A program made the translations under genes and the position numbers. DNA of 33,265 nucleotides from contig CAZSMX010000009.1 of assembly GCA_964608325.1 (NCBI GenBank), forward strand, positions 1 through 33,265, read 5' to 3'. Shown in pieces: positions 24,100 through 31,683 of this stretch. This DNA comes from CAZRVH01 sp964608325. GTDB lineage: Bacteria > Patescibacteriota > Gracilibacteria > Peribacterales > Peribacteraceae. The notes under the pieces are model-generated. The model ran no database searches and was not told where the DNA came from. It saw only the letters and a list, made by a program, of their open reading frames with translations. The stretch's first letter is position 1, and every line of letters starts with the position of its first letter.

Positions 24100-26262
24100 T
24101 TAGCGTCCGACGGAGCCCACGATTCCGTAAATCGGCACGATGATCGCAAAGGCGATGGTGCCCACGAGCCCTCCGATGAAGAGCAGGATCATCGGCTCCA
24201 GCACCACCGGCAGCTTCTGGGCCGTTTCGCTCGCTTTCTTGTCATAGATATCGGCCACCTTGAGCATGATATCGGCCAGGGAACCGGACTTCTCGCCCGT
24301 GACGACCAGCTGCTGCACGGACGGCGGCAATAACTTGTCGCTTCCCTTGATGCTCTGGAAGCTCTTCGAGAAGGAATCGCCGATGGTGATGTGCTCCAGC
24401 ATGCGCGTGTACAGGTTGCGATACGCGACGATGGGGGTGACTTCGATGAGCGATTGGACGGACTCGATGACGGGTACGCCGGCCTTAAGGAGACCCCCCA
24501 AGATCACCCCGAAGCGGGCGATGGTCGCTTCGCGGGCCAATATCCCGACGCCCGGAATGCGGAACATGATCCACTGAAAGACGACTTTGAGACGCGTCGT
24601 TTTGTTGAGAATCATAAGAATGAACGCGCCGGCAAGGAATCCGGGCACCGCGACGGTCCCGTAATTCGTGAAAAAGTTCGTGAACGCGATCACCGCGCGG
24701 GTGACGAAGGGCAGCGGCACCCCGAGGGAGTACAGCACGCCGATGAGGTTCGGCAGGACGAACCATCCGAGTCCGATGACGAGGATGAACATGATCGTCA
24801 TCACGATGCTCGGGTAGATCATGGCCATCTTCACCTTGCCCTTCAATTCGTGGTCTTTTTCTTCCTGCTGGGCCAGGTATCCCATGTTTTCCGCCAGGCT
24901 TCCGGACTCCTCCCCGATGCGCACGAGCGCGATGGCATGGAGCGAGAAGAAGTGGCGCTCATCCATCGCGCGCCAGAAGGAGCTGCCGTTTTCGACGGAT
25001 GCCAGGATCTGCTGCAACAGCTTCTTCATCGCTTTGTTGCGCGTTTCCAACAGGATGGTGCGCAACGCGTCCAACAGCGGGAGACCCGCGTTAAGCATCG
25101 TCGCCATGTTCTGGATGAACATCATGCGCTCCCTGCCCAGGCCCATGTAATTCAAGGACGCGATGTAGTTGGAGAGCGCGCTGGACTTTTTTTGGATGAC
25201 GATCTTCGGGATCGGTTTTTGCTCCTCCTTCTTGTCCTCCTTTTTTTCCTCGGCAACCGGAACGGCGGGCGCTTCCTTGCGAACGGGAGCCGGTTCGTCC
25301 TTCTTTTTTTCAAGCGGCGGAAGGATGCGCGACTGGGTAGGCGCGGCGGGAGCGGCAGGAGCGGCTGATGCTCCGGGCACATCGGATGCGAAGGAAGCCA
25401 GCGTGGATGCAGGCGCGGCGGACGCTTGGGTCACCGGCTCCTGCATGGACCGCGTGCCGACGGGGTCATTGACGTTCTTGCTTTGCACGCGTTTCAGGAA
25501 GGTATCGTTCGCCAGATCTTCCTTGGACAAGGATTCGGCAAGGGGCGCCTCTTTTTTTGGCGCCAGGAACGACGGCATGTCCACCGGCTGGAACAGTCGC
25601 TCCTTGATGAGACTCCATGCATTCCACTTTTTGGACGCATGGTCGCTCGTATGCAGCTTCACTTTCTGCATCCATCCGTCTTCGTTTTCGATGGCGGAGG
25701 TCTTGGCGGCGATCTCGGCCTTCGTTTCCGCCGCGCGCTTCTCGGGATCGATGATCTTCCCCCTCGGCATATCCGGCACCTCGGTATTGGCAACGACGGG
25801 TTGCGCTACTATGACGGAAGCGGGTTCGGGCATCGCCTTCGGCTTCTTCACGAAGAAACGCGGCAAGGAGATGGGGCGGGTGAGGCGGTTCTTGAGAACG
25901 CTCCACGCACCCGGTCCTTTGACCTTCTTTTCCTCGGGCATCAGGATTTTCCCGGGCAGCGAAACAGAAGCGGGGGACGGCATGGCAGCCTCCGCTTTTG
26001 CCGGTTCTGCGGCGACCATCGGCGACGCCTCATCCGCAACGGAGTCTCCGGCAGGAACGACTTCGTTCTCTTTTTCTTCCTTGGTCGTCGCGTAGATATG
26101 CACTTCGCTGTGAGACCTCTCTTTCTTCGGGATCGAGGCGCGTTTGTGAGAGTAGTGGTAATGCGTATGCTTGCGCTTTTTGCCCGTCAAAGACGGCAGC
26201 GTCACCGGGCGCTGAAGGAAGGCGAATGCCTTGGAGAAGCCGTTACTCAGCGCTTTCTTCAT
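24100..26262 (-). CDS. pilC: type IV pilus platform protein PilC with long N-terminal extension
   Basis: PilC/GspF is the inner-membrane platform on which the PilB motor works. The C-terminal 360 residues are a standard GspF pair: YIASLNYMGLGRERMMFIQN and GEESGSLAENM in the first, VTGEKSGSLADIM in the second, with three hydrophobic helices. The first 360 residues are an unusual cytoplasmic extension rich in Lys, Ala, Glu and Pro. It holds three copies of a motif like WSxLKxRLxxPVxLPxF (about 12-25, 120-136 and 216-232) and three copies of GKILxPEKK (104-112, 168-176, 311-321). The extension could bind PilB, the receiver protein or nucleic acid; this is inference. The ATG overlaps the end of pilB by 20 bp. 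Confidence 0.93.
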   Translation of the reverse strand: MKKALSNGFSKAFAFLQRPVTLPSLTGKKRKHTHYHYSHKRASIPKKERSHSEVHIYATTKEEKENEVVPAGDSVADEASPMVAAEPAKAEAAMPSPASVSLPGKILMPEEKKVKGPGAWSVLKNRLTRPISLPRFFVKKPKAMPEPASVIVAQPVVANTEVPDMPRGKIIDPEKRAAETKAEIAAKTSAIENEDGWMQKVKLHTSDHASKKWNAWSLIKERLFQPVDMPSFLAPKKEAPLAESLSKEDLANDTFLKRVQSKNVNDPVGTRSMQEPVTQASAAPASTLASFASDVPGASAAPAAPAAPTQSRILPPLEKKKDEPAPVRKEAPAVPVAEEKKEDKKEEQKPIPKIVIQKKSSALSNYIASLNYMGLGRERMMFIQNMATMLNAGLPLLDALRTILLETRNKAMKKLLQQILASVENGSSFWRAMDERHFFSLHAIALVRIGEESGSLAENMGYLAQQEEKDHELKGKVKMAMIYPSIVMTIMFILVIGLGWFVLPNLIGVLYSLGVPLPFVTRAVIAFTNFFTNYGTVAVPGFLAGAFILMILNKTTRLKVVFQWIMFRIPGVGILAREATIARFGVILGGLLKAGVPVIESVQSLIEVTPIVAYRNLYTRMLEHITIGDSFSKSFQSIKGSDKLLPPSVQQLVVTGEKSGSLADIMLKVADIYDKKASETAQKLPVVLEPMILLFIGGLVGTIAFAIIVPIYGIVGSVGR

Positions 26263-28054
26263 GGATTTGGGAAGAGGGACGTTCGGGCGGGGTGGCGACG
26301 CGCAGCAATTCTTCGATCGTAGTGGTGCCGCCGAGCACTTTCTTGAATCCGTCTTCGAAGATGGATTCCATATTCTCTTTGCGGGCCTCCGCCTCGATCT
26401 CCGCGCTCGACTTGCGCGCGATGATCAACTTCTCGATTTCCGGGGTGATGACGAGGAGTTCGTGGATGGCGATGCGCCCCTGGAATCCGATGCCTCCGCA
26501 TGCTTCGCATCCCTTGCCTTTGTAGAGCAGGATCTGCCCCTTGGTACCGAAGAACTTGTCGGCATTCTTGAAGAGCTTGCCCGCCTCCTCGGGCGTCACG
26601 TTGTACGTGTAGCGGCAGCGCGGGCAGATGCGGCGCACGAGACGCTGGGCGATGACGACTTCCAGGGTGGATGCAAGCAAGAACGGCTCGACGCCCATTT
26701 CCAGGAGACGCGGAATGGAGGTGGCCGCGTCGTTGGCGTGGAGGGTCGAGAAGAGGAGGTGTCCCGTAAGCGCCGCGTTCACGGCGATGGATGCGGTTTC
26801 ACCGTCGCGGATTTCCCCGACGAGGATGATGTTCGGATCCTGACGCATGAGGGCGCGCAGACCCTGGGCGAACGTGAGGTTGGTTTCGGGATTCACCTGG
26901 ATGTGGTTGATGCCCTGCACCTTGTATTCCACCGGGTCCTCGATGGTACTGATGTTCACGTCCGGGTGGTTACGCAGCTTGAGCAACGCGTAGAGCGTCG
27001 TCGATTTTCCCGATCCGGTCGGACCGGTGGTAAGGATCATGCCGAAGGGCTTCCTGGAAGCGGCTTCAAGCTGTTTCCTGTGCTCCTCCGTGAAGCCGAG
27101 ATCCGCAAGCGTGAGCGAACGGACATACTCGGAAAGGAGACGCATGACGATCTTCTCGCCGTCGACGATCGGGACGATGGAGACGCGGATGTCCATGGTG
27201 CCGCCGTTTCCGGTGTCATAGCGGATGGCTCCGTCCTGCGCGCAGTGATGTTCGTCGATGTGGAGGTTGGACGCGATCTTGATGCGGTTCACGACTCCCT
27301 CGTAGTACTCGCGCGGAATGCGGCCCGCTTCATGAAGCACGCCGTCCACGCGGAAGCGCACGATGACGATTTTTTCCTGCGGTTCCATGTGGATGTCGGA
27401 CGCGCGAAGCTGGATGGCATCGTTGAAGATTTCCTCCAGGATTTCCGGCGCCACCTTGCGGTTCGCGTCGATGATCGTTTGGAAACGCGTGGCGAGCGGC
27501 TTCCTGTAATGCACGAAGAATCCCTCGATGGACTTGCGCGATGCGTAGACGAGTTCGATCTTCCCCGCGAATTTCGTACGATCCGCCTTCTTGTCCTTGC
27601 CACCGAATCCGAAGCGGCCGGCGGCGGCGGACTTGCGGGATGTCTGCTTGTTCTCGTCGCTTTCGCTCTCGGGGAAGAGGGAAATTTCCTGCCCCAGGTT
27701 CATACGGACCGCCTCTTCCAGCAACGCGTTTGTCGGGTCGGACGTGGCGACCGTCACCGTCTCGCCCTCCTTCTTCACCACCACCGCGTTGTAGGTGCGC
27801 GCGATGTCCTCCGGAAGCATCGACACCATCTCCGCGTTCGGCGGATTCTTGTCCACGTCGTAGTACGACATGTGGTAGTGCTCGGCGATGGCGCTCTCGT
27901 AGAGCTCCTGGCTCATGAGGTCGAGTTCGACCAGCGCATCCTTCAGCGACACGCCATGGCTTTTGGCCTGCTCTTCGGCTTTCTTGAGGTCTTCCTCGGA
28001 GACGTAACTAAGGTCCAAGAGGATTTTGCCGAGGTCGATATCGGTGAGTGCCAT
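26243..28054 (-). CDS. pilB: type IV pilus assembly ATPase PilB
   Basis: PilB is the hexameric ATPase that powers pilin polymerisation. The 603-residue protein has an N-terminal MshEN-like domain (LGKILLDLSYVSEEDLKKAE), a basic linker (about 132-165), Walker A GPTGSGKST (344-352), the Asp box (STIEDPVEY), Walker B LVGEIRDGETA (411-421), the His box HLLFSTLHAND, and the zinc tetracysteine C477, C480, C516, C519. All catalytic motifs are intact. It lies 5 bp after the receiver gene and overlaps pilC, so the three are one operon. No retraction ATPase PilT is in the window. Confidence 0.95.
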   Translation of the reverse strand: MALTDIDLGKILLDLSYVSEEDLKKAEEQAKSHGVSLKDALVELDLMSQELYESAIAEHYHMSYYDVDKNPPNAEMVSMLPEDIARTYNAVVVKKEGETVTVATSDPTNALLEEAVRMNLGQEISLFPESESDENKQTSRKSAAAGRFGFGGKDKKADRTKFAGKIELVYASRKSIEGFFVHYRKPLATRFQTIIDANRKVAPEILEEIFNDAIQLRASDIHMEPQEKIVIVRFRVDGVLHEAGRIPREYYEGVVNRIKIASNLHIDEHHCAQDGAIRYDTGNGGTMDIRVSIVPIVDGEKIVMRLLSEYVRSLTLADLGFTEEHRKQLEAASRKPFGMILTTGPTGSGKSTTLYALLKLRNHPDVNISTIEDPVEYKVQGINHIQVNPETNLTFAQGLRALMRQDPNIILVGEIRDGETASIAVNAALTGHLLFSTLHANDAATSIPRLLEMGVEPFLLASTLEVVIAQRLVRRICPRCRYTYNVTPEEAGKLFKNADKFFGTKGQILLYKGKGCEACGGIGFQGRIAIHELLVITPEIEKLIIARKSSAEIEAEARKENMESIFEDGFKKVLGGTTTIEELLRVATPPERPSSQIHEESAE

Positions 28055-28059
28055 AATTT

Positions 28060-28461
28060 TTAGATGGAAGATTTCACGACTTTGACGATGTCCGCGAGCG
28101 GGACGTTGGACTTCACGAGGTAATCTTTCGCGCCGAAATCGGCGGCCTTCTTGCGATCCTCATCCTGGCCGAGGTTACTCAGCACGATGACGACCGGCTT
28201 CTTCGCCTGGTCTTTGATGGCTTCCAGAATCGCGAATCCGTCCACTTCCGGCAGGATGAGATCGAGCAGGATAAGGTCGTACTTGCCACTCTTCGCCTCC
28301 TCCAGCCCTTCGCGACCGGTCGACGCGACCTTCGTTTCGTATCCCTCATGCGTCATTTTCAATTCCAACGCATGCGCCAAGGGACGCTCGTCTTCGACGA
28401 TCAGGATTTTCTTCTTTCCGGATGCCTCTGGTGCGGGTGTTTTTTCTGTTTCTTTTGGCAT
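28060..28461 (-). CDS. stand-alone response regulator receiver protein
   Basis: The 133-residue protein is a single CheY-like receiver after a short charged N-terminus (MPKETEKTPAPEASGKKK). The acidic pair Glu23/Asp24 (ILIVEDERP), phospho-acceptor Asp67 (LILLDLILPEVDGF), Ser95 (VIVLSN) and Lys117 (DYLVKS) are all present. No output domain follows, so it probably acts by protein contact. As the first gene of the pilB-pilC operon it is a good candidate for a pilus regulator such as PilG or PilH. The start at 28461 is supported by the promoter just upstream; the frame runs open to 28593 but crosses that promoter. Confidence 0.9.
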   Translation of the reverse strand: MPKETEKTPAPEASGKKKILIVEDERPLAHALELKMTHEGYETKVASTGREGLEEAKSGKYDLILLDLILPEVDGFAILEAIKDQAKKPVVIVLSNLGQDEDRKKAADFGAKDYLVKSNVPLADIVKVVKSSI

Positions 28462-28486
28462 ATGGATGCGGTTTGTATTTCTCCTA

Positions 28487-28515
28487 AGTATAGCAAAAAG
28501 TGCGATTTTCCGCAA
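28487..28515 (-). promoter_or_regulatory. promoter of the receiver-pilB-pilC operon
   Basis: On the minus strand TTGCGG (28510-28515), 17 nt ending in TGC, then TATACT (28487-28492). Transcription would start near 28480, giving a leader of about 19 nt. It is strikingly similar to the secA promoter. Confidence 0.75.
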
Positions 28516-28556
28516 GGGATGCATTTTATTGCCTAGAATAAGGATTTGGCACCATG

Positions 28557-28590
28557 AAAAAACCGCCCGCACCGCAAGGGTGCAAGGCGG
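28557..28590 (-). terminator. terminator of the 188-residue secreted-protein gene
   Basis: CCGCC/GGCGG outside and GCACC/GGTGC inside on the minus strand, followed by six T. It separates the gene at 28611 from the receiver operon promoter. Confidence 0.9.
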
Positions 28591-28610
28591 CAAACCGTCC
28601 TTTTCAGGTT

Positions 28611-29177
28611 TTATTTTTTCGACTGGGGGAAGGGGCGCTCAGGATGCGCGACGCTTTCATTCATTTCGGCAACAAGGCCGCCGACGGCACGGATCCGTGC
28701 ATCGAGGCTCGCACTGGTTTCGTCGAGCAGTCGTACGATCGCATCGGGGACGTCCTGATTCGCCTTGTCGTGCACGGCCAAGGCCGTCGCGGCATCGGCG
28801 GCAAGGTCCAAGGCGGAATCCGCATACTGCGACTGCTTGTTCGCCTGGATGGTGGCGAACAGCATGACGAAGTGCATGCGCCCCGAGCTTTCATAATCGA
28901 TTTTTTCCGATGCATGGATTTCGTCGATCCGCTTCTGCGCGGCCCCGACGATCTGCCACATCTGCTTTTCACCTTCATTGAGCCGCCCGTACTGAGTGCG
29001 AGCGAGCAGCTCGATTTCTCGGCACCGGCGCACGTTCTTGGTTTGGACAGAAGAAGTGCGCTCCTGCGCGAATGTGGGCCGCATGCCCTCGTTCAAAACG
29101 CACAGGGACTGACCCAGCACCATCATGAGAAACAAGGCGATCGCGCAGAAAGTCGAAACGAAACGAAAAGGTTTCAT
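28611..29177 (-). CDS. hypothetical secreted or membrane-anchored helical protein
   Basis: I do not recognise this 188-residue protein. It begins MKPFRFVSTFCAIALFLMMV, a signal peptide or membrane anchor. The rest is helical and rich in Ala, Glu and Arg (ELLARTQYGRLNEGEKQMWQ, ALDLAADAATALAVHDKANQ), which would suit an extracytoplasmic coiled coil. The ATG at 29177 is chosen because GGGAGG lies 10 nt upstream (29188-29193); the frame is open to 29279. It has its own promoter (TTGACA-17-TTCAAT) and terminator, so it is a single-gene unit. Confidence 0.75.
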   Translation of the reverse strand: MKPFRFVSTFCAIALFLMMVLGQSLCVLNEGMRPTFAQERTSSVQTKNVRRCREIELLARTQYGRLNEGEKQMWQIVGAAQKRIDEIHASEKIDYESSGRMHFVMLFATIQANKQSQYADSALDLAADAATALAVHDKANQDVPDAIVRLLDETSASLDARIRAVGGLVAEMNESVAHPERPFPQSKK

Positions 29178-29222
29178 GTTCAGTATGCCTCCCGTAACCG
29201 GTGATAGAAAAGGACCGTTGGT

Positions 29223-29251
29223 ATTGAACGGCAAATACGGAAATATGTCAA
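29223..29251 (-). promoter_or_regulatory. promoter of the 188-residue protein gene
   Basis: A perfect TTGACA (29246-29251), 17 nt, TTCAAT (29223-29228) on the minus strand. The leader would be about 40 nt and contains the GGGAGG ribosome site. Confidence 0.75.
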
Positions 29252-29275
29252 CTTTCCTATACATTCCTTTTCCAC

Positions 29276-29872
29276 TCACAAACTCCTCCTTCCCGCCAGC
29301 GCCTCGCGCAATGTCACTTGGTCGGCAAATTCGATGTCCGCCCCCATCGGCAGTCCGTGCGCCAGGCGCGTGACCGACGGGACGTACGATTTGATCTGCT
29401 CGCGCAGGTACGTGGCGGTCGCCTCGCCCTCGATATCCGGGTCCGTCGCGATGATCACCTCCTTGATGTCACCCGCCTTCACCCGTTCGACGAGCTCACG
29501 GACTTTCAATTGTTCCGGCCCCATGCCATCGATAGGGGACAAGACCCCGTGCAACACGTGGTACAGCCCGCGGTATTTCGTCTTCTCGAAGGCGACCACT
29601 TCCAGCGGCTCCTCCACGACGAGCACCATGGTTCTGTCGCGCGTGGCGTCCTCGCACAGATCGCACCGCTCCTTCGTCGTCACCATCTGACACTCGCGGC
29701 AGTAGCGCAGTTCGTTCTTCAGTTCGAGCAAGGACTTGCCCAACGCCTCGGGTGACGAACGCGAGCTTCGGAGAAGATGGAACACGAGGCGCTCCGCACT
29801 CTTCGGACCCACGCCCGGGAGCTTCTGAAATTCCTCGATTGCTTTGGTGATTTGGGGCGGAAGCAGCGACAT
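29276..29872 (-). CDS. recR: recombination mediator RecR
   Basis: RecR acts with RecO (and RecF) to load RecA on gapped DNA. The 198-residue protein has normal length and layout: a helix-hairpin-helix (QKLPGVGPKSAERLVFHLL), a four-cysteine zinc finger (Cys58, 61, 70, 73), a Toprim domain (VLVVEEPLEV to EVIIATDPDIEGEATA) and the C-terminal THGLP-like segment LAHGLPMGADIEFADQVTL. A GTGACG-17-TATTCT promoter ends 9 nt before the ATG, suggesting a leaderless message. The usual partner genes dnaX and ybaB are not adjacent. Confidence 0.95.
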   Translation of the reverse strand: MSLLPPQITKAIEEFQKLPGVGPKSAERLVFHLLRSSRSSPEALGKSLLELKNELRYCRECQMVTTKERCDLCEDATRDRTMVLVVEEPLEVVAFEKTKYRGLYHVLHGVLSPIDGMGPEQLKVRELVERVKAGDIKEVIIATDPDIEGEATATYLREQIKSYVPSVTRLAHGLPMGADIEFADQVTLREALAGRRSL

Positions 29873-29881
29873 CGGAAAGGG

Positions 29882-29910
29882 AGAATACGCCCAAAGAACC
29901 TATCCGTCAC
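29882..29910 (-). promoter_or_regulatory. recR promoter
   Basis: GTGACG (29905-29910), 17 nt, TATTCT (29882-29887). The start of transcription would fall within about 3 nt of the ATG. Confidence 0.5.
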
Positions 29911-29947
29911 GTTCATTGACAATAATTTTAAATTGTTTTTAAGAGTG

Positions 29948-29953
29948 TATACT
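29948..29953 (+). promoter_or_regulatory. -10 box of the 359-residue orphan gene
   Basis: TATACT ends 8 nt before the ATG at 29962. A TTGACA (29916-29921) is 26 nt away, too far for a standard pair. ACAAT...ATTGT (29919-29936) could be an operator. Confidence 0.4.
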
Positions 29954-29961
29954 GGATACCC

Positions 29962-31041
29962 ATGAATCGCACTCCAGACCTCCGCGTCTTCCGATCCATC
30001 ACCGGCGATCATGCGACGTTCGACGCATGCCTGTTGAAAGTATACGAAGGCTATACAAACTGGAACCGCTCGACGTTCAAGCAACCCATCCCGCTGACGG
30101 TGGACCACTTCCGCGAAGACCTGCGCATCCGCTTACGCGAATTCCTCCGGGGTTGTCCGGGCATGGCGACGCAGGATTTTTCAGACAAGCGCCTTCTGCT
30201 GCCACATCTCGCGGACGCTTATGTGCGCACCTCGGGCCAAAGCCTCCACGCGCGGTTGGATCCGGAGCGCGAAACCGTCCAGGAGATGAATGTGGCCTTG
30301 CGCAGCATCCTTGAATCACGCCACCTCAACGTCAACCCGGAGGACCACCCGCTGCATAACCATTACAAAGCCAGGCCGGAGAAATTCCAGATCCTCAAAG
30401 AAGGTGAAACCACCTTCGCATACCAAAAGGCGATCGGGGTCACGGAAAAAGACCTAGAGATCGCGCGCATGCTTTTGGGTAATTCAGACGATGACTTGCG
30501 CGACAAACTGCTGCGCATCCACCCCTTCCTACTGGAAGCGGATACGACCCACTTCCGAACGCAAGCGCAGGAATTACGCCGAAGTATCGAGGCATTCGTG
30601 AAAGCCAAGGGCCTGCTGACGGCGGAGGACAGGCACAGGATAGTATCCACGATCATCAATGACTGGGAAGACAACGTCCTTCCCGATGACCTTGATGCAT
30701 TGGAGGAATTGGAACGGGAGATCTCGGCGGAACGCGGCATAGAAAAAATCCTGGATCTTCCACCCCAAGTGATGATCGACCATTGCTTCACGCCGCTTTT
30801 GGAAGGCGACGATCTTTCCGATGAAGCGAAGGAGAAATTGCTGAAGCGCCGGCCGATCTTCAACCACATCATCATGCACGCAGGCAAAACATTAGACTTC
30901 GGGTTGATGAAAAACCTGGCGGATACGCTCAAAACCTACACCCGTAAAATCAATATCACGTTCGGCGATCTGCCTCACGCGCATCTACTGATCACGGCCT
31001 TCGAAATGGAGGAGAAGCTGCTGCTCCAATTCCTGCGCTGA
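29962..31041 (+). CDS. hypothetical helical protein, 359 residues
   Basis: I do not recognise this gene. The protein is soluble and mostly alpha-helical by composition, with many Leu, Glu, Asp and Arg and no signal peptide. Segments such as LTAEDRHRIVSTIINDWEDN, LDALEELEREISAERGIEK and LMKNLADTLKTYTRKINITF look like amphipathic helices. No catalytic motif is evident. It is divergent from recR (89 bp apart) and its TGA abuts the smpB stop codon back to back. A TATACT box 8 nt before the ATG points to a leaderless message. Confidence 0.8.
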   Translation: MNRTPDLRVFRSITGDHATFDACLLKVYEGYTNWNRSTFKQPIPLTVDHFREDLRIRLREFLRGCPGMATQDFSDKRLLLPHLADAYVRTSGQSLHARLDPERETVQEMNVALRSILESRHLNVNPEDHPLHNHYKARPEKFQILKEGETTFAYQKAIGVTEKDLEIARMLLGNSDDDLRDKLLRIHPFLLEADTTHFRTQAQELRRSIEAFVKAKGLLTAEDRHRIVSTIINDWEDNVLPDDLDALEELEREISAERGIEKILDLPPQVMIDHCFTPLLEGDDLSDEAKEKLLKRRPIFNHIIMHAGKTLDFGLMKNLADTLKTYTRKINITFGDLPHAHLLITAFEMEEKLLLQFLR

Positions 31042-31479
31042 TCATTCTTGGATACCCTTCCTCAACCTCTTCTCCACGTCGCGCTCCTTGATGACGCGGC
31101 GCTTGTCGATGTTCTTGCGCCCGCGGCCAAGTCCCAGGAGCAGCTTGATGTAGCGACCCGCACGTACTTCCAGCGGGACGATACTGATGCCTTTCTCGTT
31201 GCTCGCGCCGGAAAGTCTCTCGATCTCTTTCTTATTCAAAAGCAATGCGCGGTCGTGTCCCGGTTCGTACCCGTCCAGTCCGCTGGCGAACTTGTACTTC
31301 ATGATCTTCAGGTTCTTGATGACCGGTTTCCCGGACACGAACGACACGTACGCCCCGTTCAGATCCACGTGCCCGTCGCGGCACGCCTTGGCCTCCTGCC
31401 CCGTGAGCATGAGTCCGGCTTCGACCGTTTCGGTGATCTCGTAATCGAAGCGCGCCCGGCGGTTTTGGATCGTTTTCAC
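31042..31479 (-). CDS. smpB: SsrA-binding protein SmpB
   Basis: SmpB binds tmRNA and brings it to stalled ribosomes. The 145-residue protein shows the family pattern NRRARFDYEITETVEAGLML, TGQEAKACRDGHVDLNGAYV and KKEIERLSGA. The conserved C-terminal tail (GLGRGRKNIDKRRVIKERD) enters the empty mRNA channel. It is full length. TATACT at 31487-31492 lies 7 nt before the ATG, so the message is probably leaderless. The tmRNA gene is not in the window. The stop codon abuts that of the convergent orphan gene. Confidence 0.96.
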   Translation of the reverse strand: MKTIQNRRARFDYEITETVEAGLMLTGQEAKACRDGHVDLNGAYVSFVSGKPVIKNLKIMKYKFASGLDGYEPGHDRALLLNKKEIERLSGASNEKGISIVPLEVRAGRYIKLLLGLGRGRKNIDKRRVIKERDVEKRLRKGIQE

Positions 31480-31486
31480 GGAACCG

Positions 31487-31492
31487 AGTATA
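31487..31492 (-). promoter_or_regulatory. -10 box of smpB
   Basis: TATACT ends 7 nt before the ATG at 31479. A weak TGTAAA lies 17 nt further upstream. The transcript would begin at the start codon. Confidence 0.5.
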
Positions 31493-31530
31493 GGGCAGTT
31501 TTGGCCTGCTTTACAGCGAAAAGAATATAA

Positions 31531-31558
31531 TTGACAAATTTAAAAAATAAGGTAATCT
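31531..31558 (+). promoter_or_regulatory. promoter of the candidate small RNA
   Basis: A perfect TTGACA (31531-31536), 16 nt of A/T-rich spacer, then TAATCT (31553-31558). Transcription would start near 31565. Confidence 0.6.
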
Positions 31559-31564
31559 GACCAC

Positions 31565-31678
31565 AGTCGTTACATTCTATGACTTTCCCTTTGGGAGCGG
31601 TCAGGGCCACGTGCCTCTATCAGATGTAACGCCTATCTACGGGTGTTACTTCCGAATAGGCAGTAACGCCCGTTTTTT
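31565..31678 (+). ncRNA. candidate structured small RNA with terminator and competing stems
   Basis: This is about 114 nt between a promoter and an intrinsic terminator, with no open frame. CGTTACAT (31568-31575) pairs with ATGTAACG (31624-31631), enclosing TGAC...GTCA and GGCCACGTGCC hairpins. The terminator stem is ACGGGTGTTAC (31639-31649) with GTAACGCCCGT (31663-31673), then six T. GTAACGCC at 31626-31633 can instead pair with GGTGTTAC (31642-31649), which would break both other stems. No plus-strand gene follows, so it is more likely a stand-alone regulator than a leader. It does not match SRP RNA, tmRNA or 6S RNA motifs that I know. Confidence 0.6.
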
Positions 31679-31683
31679 AATCA

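Noticed and set aside
29916..29953. TTGACA...TATACT as a normal promoter pair for the orphan gene
   Set aside because: The spacer is 26 nt, too long for a standard sigma-70 promoter; only the -10 box was kept, at low confidence.
31565..31678. Small signal recognition particle RNA or 6S RNA
   Set aside because: The conserved GGAAG/AGCAGCC apical loop of SRP RNA is missing, and there is no long open-bubble hairpin of 6S type.
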